Positions 26,138 to 34,664 of a stretch of 56,126 nt of DNA are shown piece after piece (positions within the stretch are counted from its first letter, which is position 1; each line of letters begins with the position of its first letter). Source of the DNA: Candidatus Alcium sp. F082 (GTDB lineage Bacteria; Bacteroidota; Bacteroidia; Bacteroidales; F082); assembly GCA_001543395.1 (NCBI GenBank), contig LPNG01000021.1, forward strand, positions 1 through 56,126. Reading direction: 5' to 3'. Under the pieces are notes generated by a model, which was not told the origin of the DNA, did not search any database, and worked only from the letters and a program-made list of their open reading frames with translations. The position numbers and the translations under genes are program-made.

Positions 26138-26151
26138 CAGTTTGTTTTTGA

Positions 26152-27693
<1,542 letters not shown>

Positions 27694-27705
27694 TAATAAG
27701 GTGAG

Positions 27706-27945
27706 ATGAAAGTCGAAATCATATCACCGAGCGAGACGCTGTATAACGGCGAGGCCACGGCCATCACGGTGCCGAGCAAGATGGGGCCTTTCACCCTGCT
27801 GGAGCACCATGCCGCCATCGTCGCCATCCTCGAAGCCGGCAAAGTCAGCTTCACCGACGACAAAGGCGAGCACCAGGAGATCGCCGTCAAAGGCGGCTTC
27901 GTTGAGAACCACAGTAACCAACTGACCATCTGCGTAGAACTATGA
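27706..27945 (+). CDS. atpC: F1 ATP synthase subunit epsilon, barrel domain only
   Basis: The 79-residue protein matches the N-terminal beta-barrel of subunit epsilon (VEIISPSETLYNGEATAITVPSKMGPFTLLEHHAAIVAIL). It lacks the C-terminal pair of helices that inhibits ATP hydrolysis in other bacteria. The short form is usual in Bacteroidota. It overlaps the next gene by 4 bases (ATGA). Confidence 0.95.
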   Translation: MKVEIISPSETLYNGEATAITVPSKMGPFTLLEHHAAIVAILEAGKVSFTDDKGEHQEIAVKGGFVENHSNQLTICVEL

Positions 27946-28337
27946 AAGACAAAATACTGACAAAATATCTGGCTGTATTCCTGCTCATCTGCCTCGTCAT
28001 GGACGGCATCCTGCTATGCTTCTTCGCCGACAAGCCTTGGTGGAACAACTGGATGATCACGGGACCCAACCTCTTCATGATCTTGGGCGCCTTCTATTGC
28101 CATCTGATGAAGAAAAACGTTGACGAACGCCCCAACAAGCTGACATGGCTGCTGGTTTACAAAGGCATCAAACTGGTGCTTACCGTGGCCATCCTCGTCC
28201 TCTACATCATCTTCGTCAAGGAAAGCAGCAAGGCCTTTGTCATCGTCACTGCTGCCGCCTACCTCATCGCGCTGGTGGCCGAGACCTGCGTCTACAACCA
28301 TTACGTCAAATACAAGAACAAAGAAAACAAAGCATGA
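27942..28337 (+). CDS. Small membrane protein of the F-ATPase operon (possible AtpI/Z analogue)
   Basis: The 131-residue protein has about four membrane segments (KYLAVFLLICLVMDGILLCFF, WMITGPNLFMILGAFY, LVYKGIKLVLTVAILVLYIIF, FVIVTAAAYLIALVAE) and a Lys/Asn-rich tail. It overlaps atpC and atpB by 4 bases each, so it is locked into the operon. Position and topology resemble AtpI, which helps c-ring assembly, but the sequence is not recognisably AtpI. Confidence 0.8.
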   Translation: MKDKILTKYLAVFLLICLVMDGILLCFFADKPWWNNWMITGPNLFMILGAFYCHLMKKNVDERPNKLTWLLVYKGIKLVLTVAILVLYIIFVKESSKAFVIVTAAAYLIALVAETCVYNHYVKYKNKENKA

Positions 28338-29443
28338 GAAATGTTTTGAAACATAGCGTCTTCTTCTTTATCTTCGCCCTGCTAGCACTGGCGCCCATAC
28401 AGGGTATGGCACAGGATAGCGTTCAGCAGCCCAAGAAGGAGAAGTTTGACGCCAAATCGTTCATCTTCGGCCACACGGGCGACTCGTATTGTTTCCACAT
28501 CACAGAAATCAAAGGCGAGCCTGTCTGCGTGTGGCTGCCCGTCATCGTGAAGTGCAAAGACGGTGGCAGCTGGCACTGCTTCTCGTCGAAGCACGTCTGC
28601 GAGCTGAAGGAGGGCGAGACCTTCAACCACAAGGGCGCCAACTTCTACATCTCACCCATCAGTGCCGACAAATACCCCGGCAAGCTGGTGGAGGTGAAAG
28701 ACGACGGCAGCCTCTCGCGGCCCTTCGACATCTCGTTCACCAAAAACGCCTTCGGCATCTTCCTAGTCGTCATCTTCCTGCTGGCTTTCTTCCTGCCTGC
28801 GGCGAGGAAATACAAAAAAGACCCGATGGCCCAGCCCACCAAGTACCAAGGCCTGGTGGAATGGCTTACCTACACCGTGCTCGACGGCATCATCCGGCCC
28901 AACATCCCCGAGAAGAAAGTGAAGAAATTCGCACCTTATCTTTTGACGGTGTTCTTCTTCATCTTCTTTGCCAACCTGTTCGGCCTCATCCCCTTCTTCC
29001 CCTTCGGTGCCAACGTGACGGGCAACCTGAGTATCACCGTGGTGCTGGCCCTGCTGACCTACTTCTTCGTCAACCTGTTCGGCAACAAGCACTACTGGAA
29101 AGACATCCTTTGGCCCGATGTGCCCATCTTCCTGAAGGCCTTCCCGCTGATGCCTATCATCGAGCTCATTTCCACCATCACCAAGCCCTTCGCCTTGATG
29201 GTCCGTCTGTTCGCCAACATCTTGGCCGGCCACATCGTCATCATGGTGCTCATGGCGCTGATCTTCATCATCGGCGGCATGTATGGTGCGGGCATGGGTG
29301 GCGTGATGAGCGTCGTCTCCATCTTCATGACCATCTTCATGACGGCCCTGGAGTTGCTTGTGGCCTATATCCAGGCTTACGTATTCACCATATTGTCATC
29401 CCTATTCATAGGCATGGCACAACACGAACCAGAACACGAATAA
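28334..29443 (+). CDS. atpB: F0 ATP synthase subunit a
   Basis: The 369-residue protein forms the proton half-channels against the c-ring. The essential Arg is R291 in FALMVRLFANILAGH. It carries an N-terminal signal-like segment (FFFIFALLALAPIQGMAQ) and about 120 periplasmic residues before the first typical helix, an extension usual in Bacteroidota and absent from E. coli AtpB. The start at 28334 overlaps the upstream stop (ATGA). Open frame continues upstream but would run through the previous gene. Confidence 0.95.
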   Translation: MRNVLKHSVFFFIFALLALAPIQGMAQDSVQQPKKEKFDAKSFIFGHTGDSYCFHITEIKGEPVCVWLPVIVKCKDGGSWHCFSSKHVCELKEGETFNHKGANFYISPISADKYPGKLVEVKDDGSLSRPFDISFTKNAFGIFLVVIFLLAFFLPAARKYKKDPMAQPTKYQGLVEWLTYTVLDGIIRPNIPEKKVKKFAPYLLTVFFFIFFANLFGLIPFFPFGANVTGNLSITVVLALLTYFFVNLFGNKHYWKDILWPDVPIFLKAFPLMPIIELISTITKPFALMVRLFANILAGHIVIMVLMALIFIIGGMYGAGMGGVMSVVSIFMTIFMTALELLVAYIQAYVFTILSSLFIGMAQHEPEHE

Positions 29444-29479
29444 TCAAACATATCCATTAACAAACTAAATTTAATCATC

Positions 29480-29725
29480 ATGTTATTATCAACTATCCTT
29501 GAAGCTGTATCGTACGTGCCAGGTTTGGCCGCCATCGCAGCCGCTGTTGCAGTGATCGGTGCCGCTATCGGCATTGGTAGAATCGGTCAGTCAGCCATGG
29601 AAGCCATGGCCCGTCAGCCCGAAGCCGCCAGTAAGATCCAATCCGGTATGATCATCGCTGGCGCTCTCGTCGAAGGTGCAACGCTGTTCGCCATCGTCGT
29701 ATGCGTCTTGGCCGTCCTCGGCTAA
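29480..29725 (+). CDS. atpE: F0 ATP synthase subunit c
   Basis: The 81-residue hairpin protein has two helices joined by the polar loop ARQPEA. The ion-binding carboxylate is E65 (GALVEGATLF). The Na+ signature of sodium-driven c subunits is absent: E65 is followed by Gly-Ala rather than Ser-Thr, and the position matching Gln32 is Ile32. So H+ coupling is inferred. A long inverted repeat lies in the 124-base gap before atpF. Confidence 0.97.
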   Translation: MLLSTILEAVSYVPGLAAIAAAVAVIGAAIGIGRIGQSAMEAMARQPEAASKIQSGMIIAGALVEGATLFAIVVCVLAVLG

Positions 29726-29737
29726 TCAAAGACAAGA

Positions 29738-29799
29738 GACTACGGGACTACGAGACTGCGCGACGAGAAAACGTCACGAGGTCTCGAAGTCCCGAAGTC
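29738..29799 (+). promoter_or_regulatory. Long imperfect stem-loop between atpE and atpF
   Basis: Two 28-base arms, 29738-29765 and 29772-29799, are reverse complements except for about five mismatches, around a 6-base AGAAAA loop. The arms are built from repeated GACTACG/GACTTCG-like words. In an mRNA this would be a strong hairpin after the c-subunit gene. It could raise c relative to downstream subunits by stabilising or partly terminating the transcript. It may also be an inserted REP-like repeat. Confidence 0.65.
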
Positions 29800-29849
29800 A
29801 CGCGTCAAAAAGGAACGTAATTCATTTACCATCATAAAAAAAACCAAAA

Positions 29850-30353
29850 ATGGATTTATTTCTTCCCGAAAGTGGATTAGTGATATGGATGCTCATCGCC
29901 TTCCTCATCGTCTTTGTCATCTTGGCTAAGGCGGGATGGCCGATGATCATGGGTGCCGTCGAGAAACGCAACGCCCACATCTCCGAATCGCTGTTGGCTG
30001 CCGATGAAGCCAACAAAGCCCTTGCCGGCATCGAACAGAAACGGCAGGAGACCATAGCGGCGGCACAGGCTGAGCAGATTCGCATCATGAAAGAGAGCCA
30101 GGACCTGAAGACCCAGCTCATCGAAGAGGCGAAGACGCAAGCCCGCAAGGAAGCCGAGAAGATTGTGACCGACGCCCGCCTGCGCATGGAGAAGGAACAA
30201 GCCGAAGCCATGGCACAAATGAAGAGCGAGGTAGTCACCCTGGCCGTCGACATCGCAGAGAAACTGCTGCAACGCGAGCTGAGCGACAAGCAGGCACAAA
30301 ACGACTATATCGAGCAACTGCTCAAGAACAACCCAACCCAGATTCAGGCTTAA
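29850..30353 (+). CDS. atpF: F0 ATP synthase subunit b
   Basis: The 167-residue protein has an N-terminal membrane anchor (LVIWMLIAFLIVFVILAKAGW) followed by a long charged coiled coil (EEAKTQARKEAEKIVTDARLRMEKEQAEA), the dimeric peripheral stalk of F0F1. It lies 3 bases upstream of atpH. Confidence 0.96.
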   Translation: MDLFLPESGLVIWMLIAFLIVFVILAKAGWPMIMGAVEKRNAHISESLLAADEANKALAGIEQKRQETIAAAQAEQIRIMKESQDLKTQLIEEAKTQARKEAEKIVTDARLRMEKEQAEAMAQMKSEVVTLAVDIAEKLLQRELSDKQAQNDYIEQLLKNNPTQIQA

Positions 30354-30356
30354 GCT

Positions 30357-30896
30357 ATGGATAACGGAAGGATATCGGTAAGATATGCGCGGGCACTGTT
30401 CCAGACCGCCCAAGAGCAAGGCTGCGAGGATGCCGTCTACGACGGCTTGACGCGTTTTGCCCACAACTACCTCCTGGCCATCGCCCAGTTCAACGAGGTG
30501 CTGGCTGACCCCATCGTGGCCCGCGAGGAGAAAGTGAAGCTGCTCGAAATGGCCGTCGGCGAGCCGATACACGACACGCTGAAGCAGTTCATCGCCTTCG
30601 TGGCCGACCAGAAACGCGAGGACAAGATGTTCCTCATCGCCATGAAATACATGGAGATGTATCGCGAGAAGCACAACATCCTGAGCACGCAGGTGACCAC
30701 AGCCACTGAGCTGACTGAGGAGAGCTATGACAAGATCAAGGCCTTCATCAAGCAGACCTTCGATGCCGACGCCGAGATGGAGGTCCACATCGACCCGAGC
30801 CTCATCGGAGGCTTCATCCTCGACATCGAGAACACGCGCATGGACGCCAGCGTGGCAGGGCAACTGAATGCGCTAAAGAACAGATTGAAGCAATAG
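30357..30896 (+). CDS. atpH: F1 ATP synthase subunit delta
   Basis: The 179-residue protein starts NGRISVRYARALFQTAQEQG and ends with IGGFILDIENTRMDASVAGQLNALKNRL, the delta/OSCP pattern that links the peripheral stalk to the alpha subunits. It is the last gene before a break in the operon: a 166-base spacer with a hairpin and a promoter, then a secreted-protein gene before atpA. Confidence 0.95.
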   Translation: MDNGRISVRYARALFQTAQEQGCEDAVYDGLTRFAHNYLLAIAQFNEVLADPIVAREEKVKLLEMAVGEPIHDTLKQFIAFVADQKREDKMFLIAMKYMEMYREKHNILSTQVTTATELTEESYDKIKAFIKQTFDADAEMEVHIDPSLIGGFILDIENTRMDASVAGQLNALKNRLKQ

Positions 30897-30922
30897 CAGA
30901 AGTTCTGGCGGATGTGGAAAAC

Positions 30923-30951
30923 CGTTCTTCCGAATTTGCAATTCGGGAACG
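30923..30951 (+). terminator. Hairpin after atpH
   Basis: CCGAATT (30930-30936) and AATTCGG (30940-30946) form a perfect stem with a TGC loop. Outer bases CGTT/AACG extend it with a bulge. A T-rich stretch comes only some 15 bases later, so it is at best a partial terminator or an RNA-processing site. Confidence 0.4.
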
Positions 30952-31004
30952 TTGAATATCAGCATTTTTAATGCGAAAAACTATGGATTCGATGAAAATA
31001 GCAC

Positions 31005-31012
31005 TATCTTTG
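31005..31012 (+). promoter_or_regulatory. Bacteroidota-type -7 element for the T9SS cargo gene
   Basis: TATCTTTG matches TAnnTTTG, with no good -33 element. It gives the inserted gene its own promoter inside the ATPase operon. Transcription from here may also continue into atpA-atpG. Confidence 0.45.
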
Positions 31013-31062
31013 TCGCGAACAAGCAAGCATAAACTGGGGTTTTCTTCCTTCTGCTGCTGGCT

Positions 31063-31968
31063 GTGACAGGCAGGGCTGGTGCGCAAACCAAGACATGGCC
31101 TATGCCTGGGGCAGAATGGACTTATTGCCTTTACGCCAACGGAGATGCCTATGCTAAAGAAGTGTGGCGAGTAACAAGCGACAGTTTGATTGGAAATAGC
31201 GTCTATGATGTCATCCAGCCCGTGGATTCCCTTGGACATCCCATTCCTAATTATGGGAAAATGCTCCTCACCCGTTGTGAAAACAACAAGGTATACCGTT
31301 ACGTAAACAACAAGGAGTATCTTTTCTTCCCTTTAGACCTCGAAGAAGGCGATGTGTTCACCACGTTCCGTTCAGCTGGATGGGGAGCAAATGGCGTTCT
31401 CAATTATGGGAACGATTCCACCTGTTCCTCATTAAAGCCTTTGTCGGTGACAGGGAAAAAAGAAGTGGAACTAGGAGGGCTTGTGCTGAATGAATATACC
31501 TTGAAAGATACATTATTTACAAGTTTATATGGTTATGAAGACTTGGGGTATTGGACAATGGTTGACCGAATTGGTCCTATTGGAACCTATCCTTTAATTG
31601 ACATAAAAGAGATGGGCTATTATGACAATCAATGTCTTTATTGGTTTGTTTGTGCTCCTTACGTTTATTTGTCAGCCTATCGTGATGACACTTTTGAATA
31701 TGTGTGGTTTGTGTGTAATCCCTCCTCAGTTGCTGAAAATGGTGCGGAAGAAGAGCTTGAAGTTTACCCCAATCCAACATCTGGATTAATCAATATTGAA
31801 GGTGAAGAAGTTACTGAAGTGCAGGTTTACAATAGTTTTGGCCAATTGGTAAAGACTTTCCTGAATGCAAATATAATTGATTTGGGGACTATGCCCAAGG
31901 GCATTTATATGCTTATTATAAACGATGCCAAACACGCTCGATGTACAACAAAGATAGTATTAGAATAA
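31063..31968 (+). CDS. T9SS-sorted secreted protein within the F-ATPase operon, start apparently frameshifted
   Basis: The C-terminal 75 residues form a type A T9SS sorting domain (EVYPNPTSG, then VYNSFGQLV, then MPKGIYMLII), which targets proteins through the outer membrane. The upstream part (about 225 residues) is beta-rich and not recognised. The first possible start in frame is GTG 31063, giving TGRAGAQT. That is only the end of a signal peptide: the frame upstream encodes GVFFLLLLAV (31036-31062) but has no ATG before the in-frame TAA at 31030. One extra G in the GGGG run at 31036-31039 would join the frame to an ATG at 30992 with a Lys/Arg-rich N-region. The start is therefore uncertain: a sequencing error, a mutation or decay. 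Confidence 0.75.
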   Translation: MTGRAGAQTKTWPMPGAEWTYCLYANGDAYAKEVWRVTSDSLIGNSVYDVIQPVDSLGHPIPNYGKMLLTRCENNKVYRYVNNKEYLFFPLDLEEGDVFTTFRSAGWGANGVLNYGNDSTCSSLKPLSVTGKKEVELGGLVLNEYTLKDTLFTSLYGYEDLGYWTMVDRIGPIGTYPLIDIKEMGYYDNQCLYWFVCAPYVYLSAYRDDTFEYVWFVCNPSSVAENGAEEELEVYPNPTSGLINIEGEEVTEVQVYNSFGQLVKTFLNANIIDLGTMPKGIYMLIINDAKHARCTTKIVLE

Positions 31969-32049
31969 TTTTTCCCTGATGGCATTTATATATACATAAT
32001 CCGCTGCGGAGAATATATCAAGACTGGAAAGCTAATGATAACAAAGTAG
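31969..32049 (+). pseudogene. Remnant of a second T9SS sorting domain directly after the cargo gene stop
   Basis: Reading on in the same frame after the TAA at 31966-31968 gives 26 residues then TAG (32047-32049). They include [19 protein letters not shown], matching the last two strands of a T9SS type A domain (GIYxxxI...GxxxKTxKxxI). The cargo gene's own domain ends MPKGIYMLIINDAKHARCTTKIVLE, so this is a related but diverged second end, not an exact copy. It is best explained as the 3' end of an older T9SS gene, or of a duplicated domain. The rest of the gap to atpA (32050-32075) has nothing recognised. Confidence 0.75.
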
Positions 32050-32075
32050 TAATAAACAACAACAAAATAAACACT

Positions 32076-33656
32076 ATGTCAAACATCAAACCAAGTGAAA
32101 TTTCGAGCATCTTGCAGATGCAGCTCCAGAACATGAGCAACAAGGTTCAGTTCGAGGAGGTGGGCAAGGTGTTGCAAGTGAGCGACGGCGTGGCACACGT
32201 CTACGGCCTCGACAAGGTGCAGTCGAACGAGCTGGTGCAGTTCGAGAACGGCACCATGGGCGTGGTGCTCAACCTTGAGGAAGACAACGTCGGCGTGGTG
32301 CTGCTCGGTCCCACTGAGGACATCAAGGAAGGCGAGACGGTGAAGCGCACCCAGCACATTGCCAGCGTCATGGCCGGCGAAGGCATGCTCGGCCGTGTGG
32401 TGGACGGCCTCGGCCGCCCCATCGACGGCAAGGGTCCCATCCAAGGCAAGACCTACGAGATGCCGCTGGAACGTAAGGCTCCTGGCGTCATCTTCCGCCA
32501 ACCCGTCAACCAGCCCCTGCAAACGGGCCTCAAGGCCATCGACGCTATGATCCCCATCGGCCGAGGCCAACGTGAGCTCATCATCGGCGACCGCCAGACG
32601 GGTAAGACCGCCATCGCCATCGACACCATCATCAATCAGAAGGACAACTTCAAGAACGGTGATCCCGTTTATTGTATATACGTCGCTGTGGGACAAAAAG
32701 GTAGCACCGTGGCCAACCTGGTGAAGACACTTGAGGCACATGGCGCAATGGACTACACCATCGTAGTCAGCGCCACCGCCTCCGACCCCGCAGCCATGCA
32801 GTTCTACGCTCCCTACGCAGGCGTCGCCATCGCCGAGTACTTCCGCGACACGGGCCGTCACGCCCTCATCATCTACGACGACCTCTCGAAGCAGGCCGTG
32901 GCCTACCGTGAAGTCTCCCTGATTTTGCGCCGTCCCCCGGGACGTGAAGCCTACCCCGGCGATATTTTCTACCTCCACAGCCGTCTGCTAGAGCGCGCCG
33001 CCAAGATCATCAAGAACGACGACGTGGCACGCCAGATGAACGACCTGCCCGACAGCATCAAGGACATCGTGAAAGGCGGCGGCAGCATCACCGCACTACC
33101 CATCATCGAGACGCAGGCAGGCGACGTGTCGGCCTACATCCCGACCAACGTCATCTCCATCACCGACGGACAGATCTTCTTGGAGACCAGCCTCTTCAAT
33201 GCCGGTATCCGTCCCGCCATCAACGTGGGTATTTCGGTGTCGCGTGTCGGTGGTAACGCCCAAATCAAATCGATGAAGAAGGTGGCTGGTACCCTGAAAC
33301 TCGACCAAGCCCAGTTCCGCGAGATGGAGGCCTTCTCGAAGTTCGGCGCCGAACTCGATGCCGCCACCCTCGCCATCTTGGACAAAGGTCGCAAGAATGT
33401 GGAGCTGCTGAAACAACCGCAATACACGCCTATGCCTGTCGAGAAACAAGTGGCCATCATCTTCTGCGGCACCAACGGACTGCTGAGCAAAGTACCCGAA
33501 AACAAGGTGCTGGAGTTCGAGAAACAGTTCCTCGATATCATGGAGGTAAAGCACAAGGATGTGTTAGCCCAACTGAAAGCCGGCAAGATCGACGACGACA
33601 TCAAGGCGGTCTTGAAGGAGGAAGCTTTGACTTTGAGTGAACACTTTAACGGTTAA
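32076..33656 (+). CDS. atpA: F1 ATP synthase subunit alpha
   Basis: The 526-residue alpha subunit alternates with beta in the F1 head and binds non-catalytic nucleotide. Walker A is GDRQTGKT with K177, followed by AIDTIINQK and the [30 protein letters not shown] region. It is separated from atpH by the T9SS cargo gene and its remnant. No clear TAnnTTTG element was found directly before it, so expression may depend on read-through. Confidence 0.99.
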   Translation: MSNIKPSEISSILQMQLQNMSNKVQFEEVGKVLQVSDGVAHVYGLDKVQSNELVQFENGTMGVVLNLEEDNVGVVLLGPTEDIKEGETVKRTQHIASVMAGEGMLGRVVDGLGRPIDGKGPIQGKTYEMPLERKAPGVIFRQPVNQPLQTGLKAIDAMIPIGRGQRELIIGDRQTGKTAIAIDTIINQKDNFKNGDPVYCIYVAVGQKGSTVANLVKTLEAHGAMDYTIVVSATASDPAAMQFYAPYAGVAIAEYFRDTGRHALIIYDDLSKQAVAYREVSLILRRPPGREAYPGDIFYLHSRLLERAAKIIKNDDVARQMNDLPDSIKDIVKGGGSITALPIIETQAGDVSAYIPTNVISITDGQIFLETSLFNAGIRPAINVGISVSRVGGNAQIKSMKKVAGTLKLDQAQFREMEAFSKFGAELDAATLAILDKGRKNVELLKQPQYTPMPVEKQVAIIFCGTNGLLSKVPENKVLEFEKQFLDIMEVKHKDVLAQLKAGKIDDDIKAVLKEEALTLSEHFNG

Positions 33657-33658
33657 CC

Positions 33659-34531
33659 ATGGCATCACTAAAAGAAATACGAGCCCGCATCGCCTCTATC
33701 GCCTCGACACAAAAGATCACGAGTGCGATGAAGATGGTGTCGGCAGCCAAACTGAAGAAGACCGAAGGCATCACGACACGCTTCCTGCCATATAAGAACA
33801 AGCTCAGCGAGGCGTTGTCCAACTACCTCGGCTCCCTCGAGGGCGAAGTCAGCATTCCGTTGGCCGAACACCGTGAGGTGAAACGGGTGGCACTGATGGC
33901 CTTCTCATCGAGCAGCGGACTGTGTGGGGTCTACAACTCCAGCGTCTGCAAACTCTTCAAGCAGGTCTACGACGAATATGCCGAGCGCCTGGGGGCGGAG
34001 AATGTCACCGTGTTCCTTGTCGGCAAGAAAGTCAGCGACTATGCCAAGAAGTTCGGCATCAAGGCTGAAAAGACTTTCGCGCCATTGGCCGAGAGCCTGT
34101 CGTACGACTTGGCCATGGAGATCAGCGACCAGATGGTGGAACTCTTCCTCAGCAAGAGCGTCGACCGCGTGGAGCTGGTGTTCAACCACTTCAAAAATGC
34201 TGGTGTGCAAGTACCTTCGCGCGAGGTGGTGCTGCCCTTGAAGACCCTGGTCCGCACCGATGGGCCTCAACTCGACTACATCGTGGAGCCCGATATGGCG
34301 ACCTTTGTCAACGAACTGATCCCCAAGGTGGTCCGCACCAACTTCTACTCCATCATGTTAGATACCTTGACGGCTGAGCATGGCGCCCGCATGACGGCCA
34401 TGCACATCGCCAGCGATAACGCCGACCAGCTGTCGCAGGAGCTGAAGATCCAATACAACAAGGCGCGACAGAACGTCATCACCAACGAACTGATCGACAT
34501 TGTTGGTGGCGCCGAGGCACTGAATGGATAA
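33659..34531 (+). CDS. atpG: F1 ATP synthase subunit gamma
   Basis: The 290-residue protein forms the rotating shaft of F1. The N-terminal helix SLKEIRARIASIASTQKITSAMKMVSAAKL and the C-terminal helix ARQNVITNELIDIVGGAEAL are the family signatures. It starts 3 bases after atpA and ends the operon. A 130-base palindromic element follows immediately. Confidence 0.98.
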   Translation: MASLKEIRARIASIASTQKITSAMKMVSAAKLKKTEGITTRFLPYKNKLSEALSNYLGSLEGEVSIPLAEHREVKRVALMAFSSSSGLCGVYNSSVCKLFKQVYDEYAERLGAENVTVFLVGKKVSDYAKKFGIKAEKTFAPLAESLSYDLAMEISDQMVELFLSKSVDRVELVFNHFKNAGVQVPSREVVLPLKTLVRTDGPQLDYIVEPDMATFVNELIPKVVRTNFYSIMLDTLTAEHGARMTAMHIASDNADQLSQELKIQYNKARQNVITNELIDIVGGAEALNG

Positions 34532-34662
34532 GAGATTCCCCTGCGGGGAATAGAGTTCATACAAAAAGCATCAAGCGGCGGCTTGTGACGCTTACGATTC
34601 GTAAACTTCACGAGCCGCCGCTTTTTAACTTCGACTCCTACTCCATTCCCGAAGGGAATCTC
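34532..34662. repeat. 131-base palindromic intergenic element, copy 2
   Basis: The element fills the gap between convergent atpG and murF-alr. Its 3' end carries CCATTCCCGAAGGGAATCT, identical to copy 1 at 24792-24810; its 5' end is GAGATTCCCCTGCGGGGAAT. The inner pair AAGCGGCGGCT (34573-34583) and AGCCGCCGCTT (34613-34623) is a perfect 11-bp stem. It is inverted relative to copy 1, and also shares GCGGCGGCTTGTGACG-type sequence. It probably acts as a bidirectional terminator here, whatever its origin. Confidence 0.8.
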
Positions 34663-34664
34663 TT

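Noticed and set aside
28489-29460. Overlapping open frame in atpB region
   Set aside because: It has an Arg/His-rich composition typical of a shifted frame and overlaps a certain atpB.
31005-31012. Promoter here as the start of the atpA transcript
   Set aside because: It lies in front of the T9SS gene, a kilobase before atpA; it could contribute by read-through but is not a dedicated atpA promoter.
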